NCBI RefSeq assembly: GCF_015291645.1
Contig: NZ_CP030055.1
Span: 2,170,001 to 2,234,000 of the forward strand
DNA: 64,000 nucleotides
Direction of reading: 5' to 3'
From: Bradyrhizobium sp. CCBAU 53340
GTDB taxonomy: Bacteria > Pseudomonadota > Alphaproteobacteria > Rhizobiales > Xanthobacteraceae
The notes below the pieces were generated by a model, which did not search any database, had not been told where the DNA came from, and saw only the letters and a program-made list of their open reading frames with translations. Shown here one piece after another: positions 59,893-64,000 of this stretch. Made by a program: the position numbers and the translations under genes. Positions within the stretch are counted from its first letter, which is position 1; the number at the start of each line of letters is the position of its first letter.

Positions 59893-60644
59893 ATTACGGT
59901 GACAGTGCACTAAATTGACGCCGCCCGCCTTTGCGAGCATGATGCGGCATGGCTCGTCTTGCCCGTGTCGTCATCCCCGGCCATCCCCACCATGTCACCC
60001 AGCGCGGCAATGGCCGGGCCCGCACTTCTTCGGCGATGACGACTATGCGCTGTATCGCGACTTGCTCGCGGCGAATTGTAAGGCCGCCGGGGTCGAAGTG
60101 TGGGCCTGGTGCCTGATGCCCAACCACGTGCACCTCATCCTGGTGCCATCCGATCCCGACGGGCTGCGCCATGCGCTCGCACGCGTACACCGCAGCTATG
60201 CCGGGATCATCCAGGCGCGACGCAAGCGCACCGGCCATTTCTGGCAAGGCCGGTTCGGCGCCGTCGTCATGGACGAACAGCATCTTGCTGCGGCGCTGCG
60301 CTACGCGTCGCTCAATCCGGTACGGGCGCGTCTGGTGCAGCGCGCCCAGGATTGGCGCTGGTCGAGCACGCGCGCGCATTTGCGCGGGCGCGACGATGGC
60401 CTGACCGCGCAGGCGCCGATCCGCGACCGTTTTCCGGATTTCGCCGATCTGTTGGCATCCGAACCGGAAGCCGATCTGTTCGGCGCGCTGCGTTCCGCGG
60501 AGAGTGTCGGGCGACCGCTGGGAGATAGCCGATTTCTCGCCCGTATCGAACGCCAGACCGGACGCGTCCTCAAGCCGGCCAAGCGCGGGCCAAAGCCCTC
60601 CGTGGAAGACGAATGATCTATTTAGTGCACTGTCACCGTAATTC
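59893..60644 (+). mobile_element. RAYT transposase unit with 25-bp terminal inverted repeats
   Basis: GAATTACGGTGACAGTGC plus ACTAAAT at 59893-59917 is repeated exactly in inverted orientation at 60620-60644. The two copies bracket one REP-associated tyrosine transposase gene, giving a 752-bp unit. A third, partial copy (18 bp) lies at 61143-61160. Such flanking repeats are the mark of RAYT/REP elements. No target-site duplication can be defined with confidence. Confidence 0.85.
59949..60616 (+). pseudogene. REP-associated tyrosine transposase (RAYT), frameshifted
   Basis: A single-stranded-DNA transposase of the Y1/IS200-like group. It would begin at 59949 with MARLARVVIPGHPHHVTQRG, but after codon 23 (about 60018) the frame shifts by one base. 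The family continuation HFFGDDDYALYRDLLAANCK appears in the next frame. From there on it is intact to 60616, with the HUH motif in CLMPNHVHLILVP, GHFWQGRFG and LRYASLNPVRARLV. One missing base explains the break; a programmed frameshift is less likely because no slippery run is seen. It is probably inactive. Confidence 0.82.
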
Positions 60645-60665
60645 CGTAATTCTAGGATAGCAGCG

Positions 60666-61118
60666 ATGATACCTTTTGGTTTCGCTGGCGTGTTGCTCGT
60701 TCCTCTCTCTACGTCTGCGCAAGTGTTAGCTCTTAGAGATAAAATTGCTGAAGCGCTTCGTTCCGAAGGCGCGAGAGGCATAGGGGTTGGTGAAACACGG
60801 ATTGTGTTTTCCGGACTCACTGGCACTCGTACTCTTCGTCCGTTGGTGAACATTCAAAAGTGCGAAATCTGTTTCGAGAAGGAGGCGGAATCAGCGCGTG
60901 TTAGCTACATCTGTTCGGTAGAGTGGTGGCCGTTTCTTGGCGTTGTCCTCATTTCATTTGGATTTGCGATACTCGCCGTCAGTGGATCGCCGGCTGCTTA
61001 CCATGCGGGTATATTCGCATTGATTGCGTTTGTTTTATTCGTTGCCAATTCATTGATTGTGCGTCGGCGATTTCGGCGCTGGCTAGCGAGCATAGTTACC
61101 CGTCGTGAGGCACCCTGA
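60666..61118 (+). CDS. Putative two-helix membrane protein, atypical composition
   Basis: A 150-residue protein with a hydrophilic N-terminal domain of about 85 residues, which includes QKCEICFEKEA with two close Cys. Two adjacent membrane helices follow (WWPFLGVVLISFGFAILAVS and IFALIAFVLFVANSLIV), then a basic tail (RRRFRRWLASIVTRR). Codon use is clearly AT-richer than in neighbouring genes, a sign of transfer. It lies between the right repeat of the RAYT unit and a third repeat copy. No homologue is recognised. The ATG at 60666 follows AGGATAG. Confidence 0.65.
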   Translation: MIPFGFAGVLLVPLSTSAQVLALRDKIAEALRSEGARGIGVGETRIVFSGLTGTRTLRPLVNIQKCEICFEKEAESARVSYICSVEWWPFLGVVLISFGFAILAVSGSPAAYHAGIFALIAFVLFVANSLIVRRRFRRWLASIVTRREAP

Positions 61119-61142
61119 CCTGCCTGAACTAGGGAATTACGG

Positions 61143-61160
61143 GAATTACGGTGACAGTGC
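61143..61160 (+). repeat. Third copy of the RAYT terminal repeat
   Basis: GAATTACGGTGACAGTGC matches the first 18 bases of the left repeat, in the same orientation. GGGAATTAC is duplicated just before it. With the repeat at 60620-60644 it brackets the atypical membrane-protein gene. Confidence 0.85.
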
Positions 61161-61230
61161 TGGACCGCACCCCTGAAGTGAGACACGATAATTTCAGTGA
61201 CAGGCATTCCGAGGATGACCTGTGGCAGCT

Positions 61231-61710
61231 CTTAGGATGGGTTGAGCCCTTGCGAAACCCATCGCTCCTCCATCACCGCTCTCCGTCGTCGCGGTCATCA
61301 TCGGACTGCCTTGGCGTCCAGCTCGTGCCGCCCCGAAAACGGCCAGCATGGCATAGTGCCATTGTTTTGCCCGACGGGTCAAACGATATTCGTTAAAAAC
61401 GAAATTTTGTCCAGCTGAAGTGCTGCCGACTGGCGGTGCGGCTGGTTGCGAAAACGAACCTGTGCCGCGTCCAGGACGATCCTCGCCGGTTCGCTGCGGA
61501 TTTGCTCGATGCTGCAATGACTTGCCGATCGGATTGCCGATTGACACCCGTGCCGGCCAGCAATCGCGCTTCTACTGTGCATGGGGTTGTTTTCATTTTT
61601 TTGCCGGAACGCGAGCCGGCGAGGAGGGAAGGGCGCGTCGCCCTCAAGCGAAACCCATCAATAGCTGTCGCGGAATGATGGGTTTCGCAAGAGCGCAACC
61701 CGTCCTGCGG
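61231..61710. repeat. Repeat-rich noncoding segment
   Basis: CTTAGGATGGGTTGAGCCC with TTGCGAAACCCATC at 61231-61263 recurs in inverted form at 61676-61710. A 12-bp stem (CGAAACCCATCA at 61649-61660 with 61676-61687) lies at the right end. Apart from this the segment 61161-61728 shows no supported gene. Confidence 0.6.
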
Positions 61711-61728
61711 TATCGGCACTTGGAGAAC

Positions 61729-62214
61729 CTACTTCGTCCATGCGCCGTCGTGCAGCGCGGCGGCTTCGTCTTCGAGCAACGGCCCCACCACGTCGGTCGG
61801 CCGCTGGCCGCTCGCAAACACGTCGCGGCAAGGCAGGTCGAGTGTCGGATTCTCCGGATGGTTAGCGGTGATGCCGCGCAGGCGGTGCTCGCTGAGACCG
61901 TAGACCACGCGGCCGATGCCGGCCCAGTAGATCGCGCCTGAACACATCGCGCAGGGCTCGGCGGAGGAATAGAGCGTCGACTGCGCGAGCACGTCGCGGC
62001 TGAGCGTGCGGCAGGCCTGCGTGGCCGCGAGGCGCTCGGCATGTGCGGTGCCATCGTGGTCCGGCATGTAGCCGTTCTCGGCCTCGATCAGCACCTTGCC
62101 GTCGGCATCGACGACGATGCAGCCGAAAGGATGGTTGCCATGAGTGAGGGAGCGGCGGGCGACCGCGAAGGACAGCCGCAAGAAATGCTCGTCGCGTTCG
62201 CTCACGCCGTCCAT
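61729..62214 (-). CDS. Nucleoside/cytosine-type deaminase (CMP/dCMP deaminase family)
   Basis: A 161-residue zinc deaminase. The zinc and catalytic residues are seen in GTAHAERLAATQA and SSAEPCAMCSGAIYW. HPFGCIVVDADGKVL opens the fold. Length and motifs fit guanine or cytosine deaminases of the nucleoside deaminase type; guanine deaminase would match the purine island. I prefer the ATG at 62214 (MDGVSERDEHF) to longer starts. It starts 14 bp after the stop of the upstream importer ATPase gene. Confidence 0.88.
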   Translation of the reverse strand: MDGVSERDEHFLRLSFAVARRSLTHGNHPFGCIVVDADGKVLIEAENGYMPDHDGTAHAERLAATQACRTLSRDVLAQSTLYSSAEPCAMCSGAIYWAGIGRVVYGLSEHRLRGITANHPENPTLDLPCRDVFASGQRPTDVVGPLLEDEAAALHDGAWTK

Positions 62215-62227
62215 CGCTGCTCCGCGG

Positions 62228-63760
62228 TTAGTGTCCCGCCATGTGCCGGCCGACCTCGGTGAGATCGGCCTCGCTGGTCCGTGCTTCATACACGAATTCG
62301 CCGTGGAACATTACCACCAGCCGGTCGGACAGTTCGAGCAGTTCGTCCAAGTCTTCGCTGACGAGCAGCACAGCGGCGCCGCGGTTGCGGGCTGCCATGA
62401 TCTCGGCGTGGATTTGCGCCACCGCGGCAAAGTCGAGGCCGAAGCAGGGATTGGCTGCGATCAGCACTTCGACATCGCCCGCAAGCTCGCGGGCGAGCAC
62501 AGCGCGTTGGACGTTGCCGCCAGACAGCGCCGAGATCGGCGTATCCGGCGTGCGGGTCTTGATCTTGTATTGTCCGATCTTCTTCTTCGCGTCGTCGCGA
62601 AAGGCGCCGCGGTTGAGCCACCAGCCGCCGCTGGCAAAGGGCGCGCGGTCGAACTCGCGGAAGGCGATGTTGTCAGCAACGCTCATGCCGCCGACACAGG
62701 CGTTCTTCAAGGGCTCCTCGGGCAGGAGCGACATCTTGTGGCGGCGCATCTCCTCGCGGCTGGCGCGATAGGGATCACCGGCGACACGAATCTCGCCGCC
62801 CTCCGCCTCGCGCTGGCCGGCCAGAACTTCGACCAGCTGGCGCTGGCCGTTGCCGGAGACGCCAGCAATGCCGACGATCTCGCCGGCGCGGACGGTCAGT
62901 GAGACGTCGTGGACAGCAACGGCGCCGGCATCGTCGAGCGCGCGGAGCTTTTCCAGCTCAAGGCGCGCCTTCCCGGCTTCTCCGGTGCGCGGGGGCTGGA
63001 CCGTCAGTTCCTCGGCGCCGATCATGGTGCGCGCCATCGCGTCGGGCGTCAGCTCGGAAACCTTACCGGCGCCGGCGAGCTTGCCGCGGCGCAGGATGGT
63101 GACCTCGTCGGCGAAGGCCATGACTTCGCGGAACTTGTGCGTGATCATCAGGATGGTCAGCTCGCCCTTGACAACCATGTCCCGGAGCATGCCGAGCACT
63201 TCGTCGGCCTCGGCCGGCGTCAGCACCGAGGTCGGCTCATCCAGGATCAGGAAGCGGCGCTTCAGATAGAGCTGCTTCAGGATCTCGCATTTCTGCCGCT
63301 CGCCGGCCGAGATGTCGGAGACCTTGGCAGAGAGCGGCACCTTGAAGGGCATCCGCGCCAGGAAGGCCTCGAGCTCCTTCATCTCCTTCGGCCAATTCAC
63401 TATGGCCGGCACATTGTCGCGGGCCAGCACCAGGTTTTCGGCAACGGTCATGGCCGGCACCAGCGTAAAATGCTGATAGACCATGCCAAGACCGAGTGCG
63501 TGCGCGTCCTTCGGGTTGGCGATCACCTGCTCGCGGCCGCCGATGAGGATGTCGCCTTCGGTGGCGTGATAGTAGCCCATGATGCATTTGACGAGGGTCG
63601 ACTTGCCGGCGCCGTTCTCGCCGAGCAGCGCGTGGAACGAGCCGGGCCGCACCTTCAGCTCGACATTGTCCAGCGCCAGGAAGTCGCCGAAGCGCATGGT
63701 CATGGCGATGGCATCGACGCCGAAGGCGCCGACAAGTGGCGGCGATTCGCCGATAATCAC
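62228..63760 (-). CDS. ABC transporter ATP-binding protein, duplicated, second purine-type system
   Basis: A 510-residue two-domain ATPase, a paralogue of the one at 56334. The first domain is complete: [44 protein letters not shown]. The second has [10 protein letters not shown] and [14 protein letters not shown], with [12 protein letters not shown] where Walker B is expected. Translation starts at a GTG at 63760 that overlaps the stop of the hydrolase gene (GTGA). Its permeases and binding protein are not in the window and probably lie beyond 64000 on the minus strand. Confidence 0.9.
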   Translation of the reverse strand: MIIGESPPLVGAFGVDAIAMTMRFGDFLALDNVELKVRPGSFHALLGENGAGKSTLVKCIMGYYHATEGDILIGGREQVIANPKDAHALGLGMVYQHFTLVPAMTVAENLVLARDNVPAIVNWPKEMKELEAFLARMPFKVPLSAKVSDISAGERQKCEILKQLYLKRRFLILDEPTSVLTPAEADEVLGMLRDMVVKGELTILMITHKFREVMAFADEVTILRRGKLAGAGKVSELTPDAMARTMIGAEELTVQPPRTGEAGKARLELEKLRALDDAGAVAVHDVSLTVRAGEIVGIAGVSGNGQRQLVEVLAGQREAEGGEIRVAGDPYRASREEMRRHKMSLLPEEPLKNACVGGMSVADNIAFREFDRAPFASGGWWLNRGAFRDDAKKKIGQYKIKTRTPDTPISALSGGNVQRAVLARELAGDVEVLIAANPCFGLDFAAVAQIHAEIMAARNRGAAVLLVSEDLDELLELSDRLVVMFHGEFVYEARTSEADLTEVGRHMAGH

Positions 63761-64000
63761 GAAATCGCTCCGATGAAGGCGTCGGAGGTCGAGACCGCGC
63801 CGAACACGCCGCCCTGCATCTTGATCATCTTCAGCGCGTGGTCGTGGTTGCTCTTGTCGGTCGCGCCGCAGCAATCGTGCAGCAGCACGCATTCGAAGCC
63901 GCGGTCATTGGCCTCGCGCATGGTGGTGTGGACGCAGACATCGGTGGTGATCCCTGTGAGGACGATGTTCTCGATGCCGCGTACGCGCAGGATCAACTCG
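63757..64000 (-). CDS. Isochorismatase-like cysteine hydrolase, C-terminal part
   Basis: Only the last 80 or so codons are in the window; the 5' part lies past the right edge. [20 protein letters not shown] contains the nucleophilic Cys of the family, and [18 protein letters not shown] is the following helix. The ureide-handling members of this family (for example biuret or ureidoacrylate hydrolases) would suit the adjacent purine genes. It is translationally coupled to the ATPase gene. Confidence 0.8.
   Translation of the reverse strand, partial: ELILRVRGIENIVLTGITTDVCVHTTMREANDRGFECVLLHDCCGATDKSNHDHALKMIKMQGGVFGAVSTSDAFIGAIS

Noticed and set aside
1..64000. CRISPR arrays, rRNA or tRNA genes
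   Set aside because: No regularly spaced direct repeats, rRNA segments or cloverleaf-like sequences were noticed on reading. A tRNAscan or Infernal run would be decisive.

Overview
This is a GC-rich alphaproteobacterial window, most likely from Bradyrhizobium or a close relative. That call rests on the gene content (xoxF/lanM/lut-type genes, urate catabolism, HU, a second Lon, DUF892, DUF2798, GrlR-like protein) and on many intergenic palindromes of the kind that litter bradyrhizobial genomes. Organism identity is an inference.

Region 1 (about 0.1-26 kb) is the most distinctive part. It looks like a nearly complete lanthanide-dependent alcohol oxidation locus. A PQQ dehydrogenase with the lanthanide-type D-Y-D pair (xoxF), its cytochrome c (xoxG) and a periplasmic binding protein (xoxJ) form one minus-strand operon. 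Divergent from it is a four-EF-hand lanmodulin (lanM) whose EF loops carry Pro at position 2. A 26-residue pqqA that falls below ordinary ORF cut-offs follows. Next come an ABC importer of NitT/TauT type, a SoxYZ-like carrier, a periplasmic zinc metallohydrolase, a second MoxJ-like binding protein and a CXXCW protein. A five-gene operon (binding protein, YVTN propeller, ATPase, ABC-2 permease, exported helical protein) resembles the lanthanide-uptake lut operon. S-formylglutathione hydrolase, a NarL-type two-component pair and a TonB-dependent receptor (candidate LutH) complete it. Palindromes built from CCCGA/TCGGG half-sites lie before the TonB receptor and before lanM, and suggest shared control.

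Region 2 (26-45.8 kb) is mixed housekeeping and stress: a GrlR-like protein, a Tat-exported GH1 glycosidase, a thiolase, a GGDEF-EAL signalling protein, an amino-acid-type binding protein and HU. A Hsp20-Lon2 operon ends in a 51-residue basic protein. DUF892, MarC, a class II aldolase, a ClC-type channel, a DUF900 hydrolase and small exported proteins follow. Near 44.1-44.75 kb is a long noncoding stretch holding a perfect 15-bp stem that closes a three-way-junction-like fold.

Region 3 (45.8-64 kb) is a purine uptake and degradation island: DUF3830, allantoinase PuuE, a UraD-UraH fusion, a two-subunit molybdenum hydroxylase, an 8-oxoguanine-deaminase-like amidohydrolase, a BMP-type nucleoside ABC importer, a Tsx-like outer-membrane channel, a CMP/dCMP-type deaminase, a second importer ATPase and the end of a cysteine hydrolase. 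Inside it sits a small REP-associated (RAYT) transposase unit with perfect 25-bp terminal inverted repeats and a frameshifted transposase. Beside it is an AT-richer orphan membrane-protein gene followed by a third copy of the repeat.
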